From: Calvatia gigantea
Lineage: Eukaryota; Basidiomycota; Agaricomycetes; Agaricales; Lycoperdaceae
Length of the DNA: 64,000 bases
NCBI GenBank assembly: GCA_025093985.1
Contig: JACAAK010000006.1
Location: forward strand, 1,612,001 to 1,676,000
Direction: 5' to 3'
The notes under the pieces are model-generated. The model had not been told where the DNA came from. It searched no databases and worked only from the letters and a program-made list of their open reading frames with translations. Positions 1-12,285 of this stretch are shown in pieces; the first letter of the stretch is position 1; each line of letters opens with the position of its first letter. A program made the translations under genes and the position numbers.

Positions 1-428
1 TATCCGTCAACGAGACTAGTCGGAGCGGGGAGGTGCATAGCGGAAAGCTTTCCTGTCGTTGCCTTATGATCACCATAGTCCCAATTGTAGGGAACGGCTC
101 AATGGCTTCTTGATACACGCACTGTTCTTATTCTCGTACCTCATGGCATCCGAAAAGTAATAAATATGATAAGGGGAGGACCTTCAAAGAAACCTCCGAT
201 CACTCTCAGATCGCATGCTATCGAAGGTATGCTTGTCCCGTATCCAACTGATTGTGCATCCGCCACGGTCCATCCAAAAACATCAAACGGGTGACTGGGC
301 GAGCTTGGGCGGTTACAATACTACCCCGTCAACTAACAGCGTGCGTGGTCAGGAACGAATTACAATGGGCTGATTTATACGAACTCGTCTGGTGATGGCC
401 GCTTGAACCCATCCTCTAGACCCATTTA
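1..428. other. Window edge, no gene seen
   Basis: No convincing open frame or splice pattern was found. Part of it is probably the 3' untranslated region of ATG12, which ends at 429. Confidence 0.4.
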
Positions 429-1036
429 TCAGCCCCATGCTGCTGTTGTGCTGAAACCGGAATACCTTAGCACTACGACGATGTAGCCAATTATGTACGT
501 ACCTATAGTTCACTATCAAATGGCCATCAGTGGCGAACATCTGGCGTCGTAATCAGCTATTGGACAATCTCCTCAAAGGTCAAATATACTTTGTAGAGGT
601 TTGATACGGTATCATCGGGTGCAGGAGAGAACGCAAGGTTAATATAGGTAAACTGTAAGGATTGGGTGTCAAACCGTTATTACAGGGGAATCGGTTGAGT
701 ACGCACAAGCGGATCATTAGCTGGCCAACTGAGTTCCTTCCTCAAAAACTGGATGACTGCCTGGAAGCGATTGGTTGAGTTGATCTTATAAAAGTTCTGC
801 TTCATTATTGGCGCATTTCCCACTGCTTTAAAGCGAACCACAACTAGAAAGATTCACAACAATCACAACGCAGGAAGGTGCAGGGAGCGGCGCTAACACG
901 CACTTTTGGTAGGATCCTTCTTCCTGTACGATTCAAGGGCTTTAATTGCTTTGACAGATGGGGACGCATCTTGACCCTCTGCCTTTTCATTCACATTCTC
1001 TTCTGGTTCAATGGAGGGGTTTCCTGGCTGGGTCAT
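429..1036 (-). CDS. ATG12: Autophagy ubiquitin-like protein Atg12
   Basis: Ubiquitin-like modifier that is conjugated to Atg5; the Atg12-Atg5/Atg16 complex drives Atg8 lipidation on the phagophore membrane. Five exons read on the minus strand: 904-1036, 707-843, 590-652, 503-540 and 429-450, giving 130 residues with all phases consistent. Seen: an acidic disordered N-terminus, then the family signatures GNAPIMKQNFYKI, NRFQAVIQFLRKEL, FSPAPDDTVSNLYK and FATDGHLIVNY. The last exon is only 22 nt and encodes the terminal AAWG, so the protein ends on the conjugating glycine, as Atg12 does in other fungi without protease processing. The fourth intron was placed at the site that gives this ending. 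It is far shorter than most neighbours and easily missed. Family assignment is firm; the start is the only good in-frame ATG. Confidence 0.93.
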
Positions 1037-1379
1037 GGTTGAACGTAATGTTGAGGTGAGGTTCTACAGGAAAAGCCCATGATGCGTTTATTGCTCACGT
1101 GATTCCTTTCAGCGCTCGGGAGTCTCGCCCAACTCCCGCCATTTCCGACTCCCGAGCCATTTCCGCTTTCATGGACCCCAAATGAGTCTTTCATTAACAG
1201 GCATTTTCTACTTCAACTTGATATGTCTCTGTCATTCTGTCATCCTCAACAGGATAATTTTAACCGCGAGTTAAGGAGTGCACGGCGAGTAAACATTGCA
1301 ATTTCTGGATCCAACTACTGCTACAAAATTGCTCAAAATTGTCCAAGAATAATCAAACCTGATGAAATAAGTTATCTGC
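1037..1379. promoter_or_regulatory. ATG12 upstream region
   Basis: 343 bases between the ATG12 start and the stop of the next minus-strand gene. It must hold the ATG12 promoter and the 3' end of the membrane-protein gene. It contains a repeated cgactcccgagccattt-type segment around 1120-1170 but no recognised motif. Confidence 0.35.
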
Positions 1380-2737
1380 TTAAGGGATAAGACCAGCACC
1401 ACCATACTTATCCTCGCTCAGCTCTGTTGTTCTTAAACTGGATCCGGCCGCGATTGGCAAGCTGCGAGACGAATTTCCGTCGTTAAACCAATCTGGGATG
1501 TCACCAAGAGGAGTGGATTGGTGAAAGATTGTCGTGGACTTGGTAAAGTGAACGCGAACGGCTATCAACACAAAGACAATACCTTTTGGAAAATAAGTCA
1601 GTCAACTCCAGTGGGAAAGTGGCGCTATCTCTACCTATGCTTGGGATTACAGCCGATTGAACAATGAATTGGGCATTGGATTGCTCCGGATACAATATCA
1701 AGAGGACGAGGAGTTGAACTGTGTAAATGGCCGCACTCTCGACGACAATTCGGAGGATTCGGATCAGGCTTAGCCTAGACGTTGTGTCGATCACACCGTT
1801 CGCGGCCGAAGTGCGATGTTGGGACCAGATCTTGAAAGCGATCAACCCCGTTGTAACGACGTTCTGTGCAAAAACGACGGGGTAGATGGTCGCCATCCAA
1901 GACATAAGGGTATTGAGAGAGACCATGCCGAAGTGCGTGAACCAGACGAGGAGCATAAGATTAGATGCTAAATGGGTAACGTTGTCAGCAACACTGAAGT
2001 TAGCGTCAAGCTGCAATGACTTACCAATCTCGAACATCAGAAGGAGAATAGGAAGCAGGATGATCCAGTAGTTGTAGTTCCAGACCACCCAGCAACGGTA
2101 AATCTAGGAAGCCGATTTCAGTATCTGTTAAGGGAAGGCTGAGCTTGGTGGCACGAACGACGAGTCCATCTCCCAGCCAGGTCATGACGAGCAACATCGT
2201 ATTGTGTGCAACTGTTTCCCAAAGACTAAAATCCATGAAGTAGGATGCAGCGGGTTCTACATGCCAGACATAGGCTCGTAACATCCGGTAAAGCCCCAAG
2301 CCTGTGTATGAGGATCAGCGATTGTTACAGGTAGTCCCGAACTACGCACAAATATGAGCCGTGGAAAGCGTGTACATCAAAAACGTCGTTATTAGAAAAA
2401 CCTATCACCAAATTTCAATTTTTAAAAAAACATGTTTCCGTTGGGCCAAACTCACTCGGGCGGATGTGATGTTTTCTTTCCGTTTTTGCAACATGATGTA
2501 GCCAGCCTCAAGGAAGAGACATGTGTATACGCCTGTCACGAGTTATCCATCAGTTATCCCGCCGATGCCAGCTAAAGAAACATTAACCATAGAGTAAAAC
2601 CTGGGCCAACCGTCCCATCAATTGGCGAAATATGTTGTGAAAACCACTCAGAACCATACCTCAGTCCAAATAGCAACGATGTGCGCCACCTCTGGCTGCA
2701 ACGGATCGGAGGTTGGGCCTAAGTAATCCGCCGGCAT
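1380..2737 (-). CDS. Seven-TM membrane protein of an Agaricomycete family
   Basis: Function unknown. Seven exons were read: 2660-2737, 2588-2600, 2456-2532, 2350-2401, 2159-2301, 1635-2103 and 1380-1582, giving 344 residues without a frame break. Exon 2 is a 13-nt micro-exon; without it the conserved LYGVYTCLFLEAGYIM segment cannot be read in frame. Hydrophobic helices are spread along the chain, for example VYTCLFLEAGYIM, TFLMYTLSTAHI, MLLVMTWLGDGLVIYRCWVVWN and the stretch NYWIILLPILLLMF. The motif WLGDGLVIYRCW and the short soluble C-tail are typical of a large, uncharacterised membrane-protein family of mushroom-forming fungi. Whether it is a receptor or a transporter cannot be told from the sequence. 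Confidence 0.8.
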
Positions 2738-5700
2738 GAGGATGTGTCCATTAACTCGTAGAGTCACGAAGTGAGGTGGAAGGAGCAGCAGGTTGGCTCA
2801 CCGCTACCAACTTCTCATTCCTTTTCTAACTTAACCGAAGGCAGAGGACCCCAAAGACAGGCACGATTCGTGAGATCCGGGATGTGTCAGCTCAAGAATA
2901 GTAGCCGAACCGGGTGCAAAAATGCCCTTTTGTACCCCGTTTTTGAAACCCGCTGGCCTTGCGCCCAACCTTGATAATCGATTTTTGAAACCCCTGTCAT
3001 CGACCTACGACAATTATCCATCTCAACGAAATGTAATACTGAAAACAACACCATTTAATGACATTTCCCTGGAGTGGTCCTGGGGTCCTTGGTCCCATTT
3101 GTGGCTCGCTACCCACGCTGCCACCATCAAAACGCCATACTGTTGCGTCGATTTGGTCAATGGATAAATATGGTCAAAGAATACATCGCCCTTAGAGGTC
3201 AGTCATCTATTCAAAGGCACGAAAGGCGCCGAGATTTCGAATTTTTCCGTCATGAGATTTACGATGGCAGGGTGGTTCCGTGCCACCCAAGTAACGACGC
3301 CCCCTTTTGCCCCAGTTATTCGAGTCCGACGAAATGACCGGCTCGTTTCTCATCGTCCAAAGTCTCCACGACAGAATCCATGGCTCTCCCTTTGACCCTG
3401 TCTCATCTAGAAACCCACGCTGTTCCCAGCACTTTCGTGTCCAAGTTGACACTTTCTCGGAAATTTAGGTGTCCTGTCATGTGTTAAGTGGGCTCCGTGG
3501 GTGCCCCTCTTATGCTCTCCAATATACGTAACGACCATATTTCGGCGATCCCTCATCGATCATCCCGAAACTCAATTGGTGGAGGGAAGACTAGGGAAGA
3601 GCCCCAAAAAGTGGAGCCACCTGTTCGTAACATTGGCAATGTGAGCGAGCCGAGGATTTTCCCTCGTGGAAGTCATGAGACACACTTCCACACATATTCG
3701 CCAGCAAACTCTTATCGATTGAATGAGAGCCTCTTTTTGGTTTGAGTGATGCAGAAATTGTATTCTCTGGCGGAAGTCTCAGGAGAAAATCTGCATCAAT
3801 GTAACGGATAATTGTGTCCGTAGACTGGCTGACGTTGACGTGTGGCTATACCCGGTGAAAGCACAGATCGTCTGGAGTTCAATGGGAGCCGGAAATTAAT
3901 CATGTTTATGGTAAGTAATTTCTGATTCTGACAGTTTACCGCGGAAGACGGAGGAACATAGGGAGTTCAGGAAAGGGGAACTGAGGGTGATTCCCTGTGT
4001 GACGAGAGTTCAACGATCCAAGCAGATTTCCTTATGGCCAGGGGAAGAACCTGCGCAGTGGGCATATCCCCCCCGGCACCCTCTCGAATTAAGAAAGAAG
4101 ATTACATGTTGGATGTCAGGATAGGGTGTGGGGGCGACCGTACTAGTGTGGTTCATCAGGATGTGGGGTAGTAGTTCATGTTGGGTTCTCGAGAGGGGTT
4201 TCTGGGGGGGGGGGGTATTGCCAACAAGTTGATCAGCTTTCATTGCTATGGGTGCATTAAGGCCCAGAAAATCCTGTTGGAACCTAATAAGCGAAGGAAG
4301 GGCTATACCACTTTCAGTAGTGTAGTTTCCTACGCCCAAGGCAACCGTGAGTTGCAGAGGAGTAATTATAGCTTCAGCCTGAGAGTTACCAGTTTTTGAA
4401 ATGCCTCGCGTGGACGAATGAGGGTCGCCAGAGTGCTTTTGAATGTTTGAATTCGTGACGTTGGGGGTATGGATCCTTTCCGCAAGTCAGAAGACATCGG
4501 CTGGATGCGAGGCGCAGGAATACATCTGAAGTAATTCCTTTATTTTGGTGAAAGACCATTTCGGTGGAAGGTGAACGTCATGATTCATTATGCTGCTAAT
4601 TCCGGATAGGACTGCCTCACTAATTATGTTGATAGATTGTCCAGAGCTATCTCGCACCAGTCTCACGCTATTTCGACAAGCAACGGGACTAGGTATTTGA
4701 AATTACAGTCACGTCGGGCCGCTCATGGGCATAAATCAAAAACCGGTTCCTGGGTAGTCTTGGGTAGTTTCAAAGAAACTGTGAGGGGGTTGGGGTCTTC
4801 GCCGATCATTGAATATTGATCTTTGGGGGGAGGGCTAGAGGGGTGGAGTTGGCGAGACCAATGATACCCCGTCCTTAAAGGGGTTTGAAACCTTTTTATT
4901 GGGACGATTTTCAAAAGCTGCGGTACAGGCTTCTATATAGCACTAACTACGGGAGCGAGGGAGGGTAGTTCAGGATGGGTGGGGGGGGGGGCCAGCTGTA
5001 CTCAAGGCAAGGAATGAGTGAGCACCCTCCATTCCCCTTCCAGTGTTACGGAGGATGGAGGAGAGGATAGGGGTTTGTTTGTCCAGCGAGGACTGGCGAA
5101 ATATTGACCCGGGGGGACATGTGTGTATTGCCCAACGAGAACCGAAAGGCTGACCACAATGCAAGGAGTGGGAAACCTTGCTTTGGGCAAAAAACAAATC
5201 AGTTCGGTCGAATCTTCCAACGACTTTGGGGACACATGAATATTTGAGGTTAATCACCGGACGGGTGAATGCCGATACAGTGACATAGTGACAGTGTTGG
5301 CATTCGGCCGAGGTTTTGACAATGCCTAAGGCCTGATTAATGATTGCTCGTCATCGTCTGATTGGTTTCGGTATTTATCGTGAAGGCCCTAAATCGCGAC
5401 TTTGTAGCCCCGGTGGCCCCCAGAAGTCGCTGTTAGGATGCGGTAATAACCAGGGTATTCAATGACTATTCAATGTCGCAGTAGAATTGTCTTGGGACGA
5501 TAATCAAGTGCTGAAAGGGGCTCCATCTTGGATGGATGGGGTTTGTGTGTTTCGGAAACTCTGTCGGGAAATCCTGGGCGCAGACTTTGCAGGGGTTGTG
5601 TTGGCACGACTTACGACCGTCCTATCCTTTAAGTTAGCCGAAGCGTTGAATCAAGCGTAGTCACCTGGTTAGGCTTTCACAGTTCCATCCAGTTGGCCGT

Positions 5701-6037
5701 GTGGCATATGGCCGTGAATATCAAGCGTAATAGGTGCTAATTTCTGGGCAGTAATGCGGGGCTTTGGGGCAGACATGTTCTGTTGGTTCAACCTGTGGCA
5801 AGGCCGGGCCAAGGGCCACACAATTCTGAGTCAATTTTATGTTACAACATGACATTCAGGGTACTTTACGGGGCTATAATTGGACATTTAAGCATATCAA
5901 TAGCTACAATATTGGTGTATCTTTGAAGGTCTGACTTCTTCCACTTTCTGTTGGTCAACGGGCGCGTGCCTCTGCACTGGTGGGAAGGCATAGGAGAGAT
6001 TGATGGAATGTGTCCAGAAATATTAGTGCCCAATCAC
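2738..6037. other. Gene-poor stretch, no supported gene
   Basis: About 3.3 kb in which every open frame is short and none joins to another by plausible splice sites or resembles a known family. It contains two long runs of G on the plus strand, 12 at 4204-4215 and 11 at 4981-4991. Around 2920-3010 the phrase ttttgaaaccc recurs, perhaps a worn repeat. I see no terminal repeats, transposase or reverse-transcriptase motifs. Confidence 0.5.
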
Positions 6038-9000
6038 CTACAACCCTCCAAGGTCAACCAAACACTCGGCAAATTGTTCCATTGCGATAATACGGAACAT
6101 CCCTTTCCTTCCCCATTCGCTAGCAGGGCCAAACTCTCGTCGCCAAGAGCGACCTGTGGGTTGGTGAGTCAGGATAATTCTACCGAAAAGCTAAGCAAAT
6201 GTCTTACTCAGACCACCTTCCCAAGCACACAGTTCAACTTTCCATCCGCGTTTCAGTGCGTATCGCACGGAACCTGGGCAAGAAACAAAAGTGACATGTC
6301 AAGACGTGTAATAACAGTGAGATCCGGTTAAGTACTTGCCCAAATAGCCGTCTTCGTTGAATTGGGCAACGTTTCCATCGCCCGTGGCGAGGACGATGGT
6401 CGCACCGACCGGCACACTGTCTGTGGCGGCAATTGCTTGGTGCAACTTAAGCTGCAAGAGTTCGTCGACTCCTTGCTCTCGATACTTGACGCGGGTTGGC
6501 CCATTTTGCTGTCCCGAGATAGACCCAGCAGCAGAAGTACCTAACCTAGTATCGTTGCTCATGTCAGAAATCGCTCGTACATGGGTCCTCTTTCCCGATG
6601 AACCGACTCGAATCGGGCTCGAAGGTATTTTCGTAGGGCCGCTACCTGAGTCTTTGCTTTTCTTAATATAATATTCAAACTTTGCGGCCTTTTCAAGTCT
6701 GTCTGCACCATCACCGAAGTCTGGGACCCGTGCCAGCACGCTCACATCGTAGCCCAGGCATTCAATGTCTTCCATAGGTTGGTATAATGGGCTAGAAGCC
6801 ACAACGACACGACCTGATAGTTCAGGCACCAAGCAAATCAGAGAGGGCACCACGAAGCAGAGATGACTTACGAGTTACTGGCCGCCCGCGTTCCAAGATC
6901 AGAGCAAGCGCAGCATGCCACATCTGAACGCGTCCTGTCATAGCCTTTTCGGCTGTTTTAATTTTCTTTTTCTTTGGCATCTGTCCCTCTTTCCCATTGA
7001 CCCTATACCCGTACCCTTCATCATCAAATTCAAAGTCTTGGAGTTGATCATCGTCGTCTCCGGATTGGTCATGTCCGTCCCCGTCAGAACTCGTATCTTT
7101 CCCATAACTTTGAGCAACGCGTCTAACGAATGGTGCAGAAGGTGCGGAGCGCGAAATGTTGGCAGTTGCGAATGAAGAAAGGGGTATCGATAGTTTCGCG
7201 TCTGGTATAGGCATACCAGCTTTCGTCTTGGGTATTGGGAGGGGACGCGAACCGGGATATGTTATTGCGCTACTTGTGCCTTGGGTAGGGTATGCACTCG
7301 AAGGCTTGGATAGTGGTGCAGCTAGTTTCTGTTGTTTACACGACAGGCGTTTGAGATGTGTTACAAGGCCAAAAAGGATATTGGAGCTGTGAACACACTT
7401 TAGATCACTCAAGACACCAAACAAGTGAGGGGACATACTGGTCAATGAACACATGTACCAGGGTATCCGTTTTGCCTGGTGCGTTGTTGCGTGGATCGGG
7501 ATCCTTTTCTTGAATCCCCGCTCTTTGTAAGTCACTGTCCGCCAAACTGCTGTATTCGAGCGAGCAATCATCCAATAACGCCTTGCCGCTCTTCTTTTTC
7601 TTCTTTTTCTTTTCGGCTACAGCTCCAACAGATTGTCCGTCTAGGTTCGCAATAACCTTCCTCAATAGCACCTGCTCTTCTGGGAATGACGTTTGTAAAC
7701 GTCGCGCAAGCCAAACTAGACGCGTGCGTTTACTCTGCACGAATCCACCTTTTTCGATTACGGGAGCATGCCCGTGAAGGTCAAGCGGGTCAACCGCTTC
7801 CTTTCCCTTTCCCTTCTTCCACCTCTTGCCTTCCGGCAAGGGTACTGCCAAAGGCTTGACAGGCCCTGGCAAGCCGACATCAGATGAGTCAAACTCTGCT
7901 TCACCATCCTCCCCTTCCAGTGCGCCATCCATAGTGGTGGTTGCACTCTTGATAGATAAGTTCGGAACCGAATGCGAATCTGACAATGTTAACGATCCCG
8001 AAAGAGGAACCGTAACAGGCACCTTTCTCTTCTTCACCTTTTTTTTCTTCTTCTTCTTTTTGTTGTTCCCAGCCACACTCCTCTCTTCCTCCTCTTCCAC
8101 GCTGTGATTCTCGATTCCATCTGCCCCTTCCACCTGCCCAAGGTCCGGGTCTAGCTCAACTTTACTTCTCCCGGGCTTAGGCGTAACGTGTTTCCTCGGC
8201 GTAACCGGCGTCGATTTGTAAGGAGAACATGCACTCTGTCCTCCAGGTTCCCAGCTCCGATGAGCATGAGATTGGCTTGTCTCGGGCCGTCGACTTCGTC
8301 TACCATATTTATCAATATACCACGCTCCCTCTCCCCGATTGTGATAACCATTTCCCTCATCCTCGTCATGTTCGTCATGATCATCAACGGTATATTCCGA
8401 AGACGAGCCATATAAATAGGGTTGCGCACGCGGTGTGGCTGAACCATCCAGTTCAGCTGTGGGAGAAACCCATTTCGGTCTCACAGCAGCGTGTGCGTGT
8501 GTCAGTGTGTGTTCATATGTGTTGGTAAATTTGGAGTGGGAACTGCTTAAAGGCACTTTGGCGGACGCGGAAGAGCCGGCGCCTAAAGTGTTGCTTAAGT
8601 TCCCATTCGTTTCGAACCGTTTCAATATGGTTATCGGTTTTATACCGGTAACTTTGGGTTCTTTCTTCTTTTTCTTGGATTTCTTGGGTGGGGTAGCAGG
8701 GGGATCGAGTAGGTCAGCGTTTTCGCTGGGAAGGAGGGAGCGAGAAGAGGAAGGGAATGTTCTTTGTTTATCGTTGGTTGAATCATCAGTGTGGGTGTTG
8801 TTATTCAATGACTCGAGGGTTGAGGCAGGTGCGGCAGGAACGATTGTGTTTGACTTGGAGTGGTTCTTTCGTATCTTATGTATTCGTGATTCTGATGTTC
8901 AAAATTTTAGTTAGTTGGAGAACTGGTTACACAACCCCGAACAAAACGGAGCCCAAAAGCAAAAAGAAAGAGAGAAAGAGAGAGAGCACTGAAGGAAGAC

Positions 9001-10873
9001 GAAGATACATACGAAAGCCGAACACTGATAAGTAAGAAAGAGAAACTGCGCAGGCGGAGAAGTACGAGGGGCGAAAAAAAAGGAAATCAGCGAAAGGGAA
9101 AGTAATCACCGGTAGCATATCTCGCTTCCTCCACCTGCTGCTCCCTTCGGTTATATATAGTACCAGCATCCCGTTGGGCATTGAGCTTTGCGCGCTCAGC
9201 AGCAATAAAGCTGAGCGCTGAATCCAAGGTAACCCAACGACGGTTGTTCGTCATGTGGATCCCCATCAGATGACAAGAGGTGGAACCGTGAGGATGGAGC
9301 AGTAGGTTCCATATCTTGAAACATCGAAGAATCCAAACGTCCACGGGCTCGTGTTCGTTCTTCACGATAAGTCGAAGCAAGGGAGGGATGATGTCCTGTA
9401 AAAGCAGTTGTAGTCTCCAAAGAAGATTGTCGTGTCGGATTCGCAGCCGCAGTATTAGTAGAAGTGGAGGTAGAAGTAGAAGTAGAAGTAGAAGTAACGA
9501 TTGACGCAGGAGCAGGGACAATGTCAACGGCGGTGTGGGGTGTCAACGAATGACTCGAGGCTGCTCCGGATGATTCAGAAGCAGGGGTTAACAATTGCTG
9601 TAGCGCAGGCGGCACAGCTAGTGTCGTCGGGGATGGTGGCGGTGTGTACTCTGTGACGGCAGAGGTAGAGGAATTGTCATCGATAATGGAGGGCGTCTGG
9701 GGAGGTTCGGGTAAGGGTGAGTCTTGTTCCAGTAACGGTCGTTGGTGACCGGAATTTGGGCCCGAAGATTGTGGCTGTGTAATAATTTCTAAAGGCCGAC
9801 GACGCCGAGGAAAATCTGATGCAAGCCGGTCTGTTGAGGGCGATGAGATATTCGGTCCCCGTGCATAATATGAATTGATGATATCCGATTCTGCGTGGGA
9901 TGAGTTAGAAACTATACGACTGGCCGATTCTAGAGGGAGGATTTGAGAAGAAGATGACGTTGTGGTTTCCCGGAATGGGTGGTTATTGAGAAAAGCAGGT
10001 GAAGGGGACTCTTGGAACACACTGGACTGAGTACGAGTAATTTGAGGTTGATATGAAACGATAGATAAGGTCGACGGGTAGGGACGTGGTCGTAAGATGG
10101 TGGAATTATCATCAAGCAATGGGTTGGAGGAGGAATGGGATTGAGATGACGTCGGCGATCCGGACGTCAAGGATGAGAGGGTATTGTCGTTGATAACTGG
10201 TAAATGTGGGCCAAAGGGTGTGGGTGACGAGGGCGGTACGTATGGGTGAGAGGTGAGATGTGTCTGCCCATCATGCGATTCGGCACCGGAAGCCACAGAA
10301 ACCGTCCTCCCATCGACGGATAAAGGGGTAGTGACAGGAACTAGCCAATTGCTCTCCGGATATCCCGTCTTCTAACGTGACAGAACGCACGCTGACGGCG
10401 TCGACCTCTGAAGCAATCTCTACCGTCCGTGCGCCCTCCGACTGTGTAGGTGACGGCGGTGGAGATGAATAACATTCCTCATCATCAAGCTCTTCCAACA
10501 CTTCCCTCACACGCTCAGTAGGATGGGATGAAGTTTCGGTAAAACTCTGGTCGAAATAAGTCTGGATGGGAATCCGATTCCAAACGGTGCTTTCCTCTAC
10601 AGTTTCGGTGTCGCCTCCACCGAATCCAGGGTAACCCGTAATAGTTGTGGGAGTGGAGCGTGTCCTGGATGATGACGAAGATTGGAAATGTGCTGGAATG
10701 CGGAGTGGGGGTTGAAGATATCCCCAGGCTCGCAGAACGGCTGTAAAGGCGCCCAAGTCGGGTTCCTCGTCAGATGTGACGATCTCGGAGCCGGATTGGT
10801 GGTGTGGTGGATCGGAGTCGGAGAACAGGGGGGATCGTGGGGATGTGAGCGATGATTGTGTAAAATCGCTCAT
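6038..10873 (-). CDS. NYN-domain (PIN-like RNase) protein with long disordered N-terminus
   Basis: Predicted RNA-binding or RNA-cleaving protein of the NYN class. The C-terminal third carries the domain: FIDHSN (from 7440, completed across an intron), WHAALALILERGRPVTRRVVVASSPLYQP, YDVSVLARV, VDELLQLKLHQAIA, ATIVLATGDGN and finally SRSWRREFG near 6160. Acidic residues of the three metal-site motifs (D in FIDHSN, D/E in VDELL, D in TGDGN) are present. The rest, from ATG at 10873, is low-complexity: Ser/Thr-rich with an ST repeat at 9460-9500, and several poly-Lys patches. One intron, 6274-6339, uses a GC donor (gcaagt). Two frame changes, near 9200-9300 and 10270-10400, were not resolved to clean introns, so joining the N-terminal exons to the NYN part is an inference. 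Confidence 0.72.
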
Positions 10874-11100
10874 GGATGTAAAGAATTAGTGAATATAGTG
10901 CAGACAGTAAAAAGGAGAGCAAAGAAGAGAAAGGAAGAAAGACTACAACTTGGAACGTGTTGAAAGCAAGGTGATTAGAATGTTGTTTGCAAGGAGAGTA
11001 GATGCAGATTGAGAGATGTCGGCTACGGGCTATAGACGTCACGCTTTATATATCCTACATCACGACACATAATTAAAACACAATTACTAGCGCACCTACA

Positions 11101-12090
11101 CTAGCGCTGTTGCTGAAACACTCGAAGCACGGTGGCACCAGTCACCATGCCTAACGTAAACGCAATCACCGTCTGCAGGTTAATCCAGCCTGGAGTCTGG
11201 CGGGACAGCTGCCTGTCTTGGAAGGTCTTCGGATCAACATGGGGAAAACGTGCTCGGGATTCTGGAGCGAAGCGAAGGCCGGGAAGTCCGTCTAGACTCT
11301 TTGTGTTCCGCTCCTTCCAATATCGTCTTAATCCGTCTTCTGGAGCTAGGAGCTGGAAGGGCTGAAGTAGTCGCAGAATCCGAATCACAACTCTCCAACG
11401 CCTTCTCCTCTGCTTCGACGTCCACGTTCTGCCTTTGCGCCGCCCAGGAATGCAGTTTCAACCGGTACCCCTTGAAGGAGTAGAAGGGAACCGAGTAACC
11501 ACAAGACTGTACACGCACACATTGTTAGCAGCATGAACGCCTGCTGCCTGGAAATCTATAATATAACGCACCGTGCTAACTTCGTAAACGTCAACCACAA
11601 TGACTGCTCGTGACCCAGGCTGGCGTTTATGGGCCGGAATAAATGCACTGTACTCTGGAGTGTCGAACTCGTACACAGTGCCTGATAGAAACATTGATTA
11701 TCAGCTTTGGTGTGGAGCTAGAATTGAAAAGCGCCTAACCTGTACCAAACAAGCGACAGATCTGAGGAGGACCTTCGAATGCAGCGAACATCACGGTTAT
11801 ACGTCCGTTCTCTCGCAAGTGGGAAATAGTCTCAATACCTATCAGTACATAGGTGATTCAAAAAGCGCCGAATTGCAGAGACTGTCACATCGCGCTTACC
11901 ACTTCCAGTAAAATCCTCATACCATACGCGCCTTGAATTCACGACGTTGAAGTTCCCGTTAAAGATACCTTTGGGTGAGACATTCACGTGTCCGTCAGGG
12001 GTCAGGAGGCGCTGTGGCGACCCAAAAGATCTTCTGCTCCTTAATCCATGGAATAACAAAATCGGGTATCTTGTCGTAGAACTTGACCAT
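11101..12090 (-). CDS. Pyridoxamine 5'-phosphate oxidase-like FMN-binding protein (one frame break)
   Basis: Flavin split-barrel protein; the substrate is not predictable. Five exons: 11900-12090, 11740-11838, 11572-11681, 11392-11506 and 11101-11345. Family hallmarks seen: KIPDFVIPWIKEQKIFWVATAPP, DGHVNVSPKG, VWYEDFTGSG, ISHLRENGRITVMF, PGSRAVIVVDV and CGYSVPFYSFKGYR. The C-terminus continues with SLDGLPGL and ends in a hydrophobic segment (NLQTVIAFTLGMVTGATVL), suggesting a membrane tail. Exon 1 is broken by one base: a run of four G on the plus strand at 11998-12001 gives a stop, whereas three would keep the frame through DPDGHVNVSPKG. With that base ignored the length is 252 residues. Either a consensus error or a recent mutation. 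Confidence 0.82.
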
Positions 12091-12285
12091 GGGTGGGAAC
12101 CAAAATTTCACCCAAACTATACGAACCGATTTATACACTTGCCAGGCTCAGCTGATATTGACTCATACCTGGTCGCTTGACGAACTATTCCTTCGGGGTT
12201 GTGGGAGGAGAGAACGCTTCTTGATTGACGCTGGAAAGGCAGGGTTGTTTGGCCAAAATAGACATGATCCGAGAGTATCAAAGCA

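Noticed and set aside
893..1036. A 47-residue small protein ending in Cys, perhaps a mating pheromone precursor
   Set aside because: The frame is the first exon of ATG12 read into its intron; there is no CAAX ending.
2771..5257. Several open frames of 60-110 codons
   Set aside because: Overlapping on both strands, no splice continuity, no family pattern; expected by chance in 3 kb.
8435..8914. Plus-strand frame of 159 codons with a poly-Phe stretch
   Set aside because: It is the antisense shadow of the Lys-rich part of the NYN-domain gene.
9087..9527. Leu-rich frame on the minus strand as a separate membrane protein
   Set aside because: The Leu run is the shifted reading of the ST repeat; only its end (SFIAAERAKLNAQRD) looks coding and fits the NYN gene.
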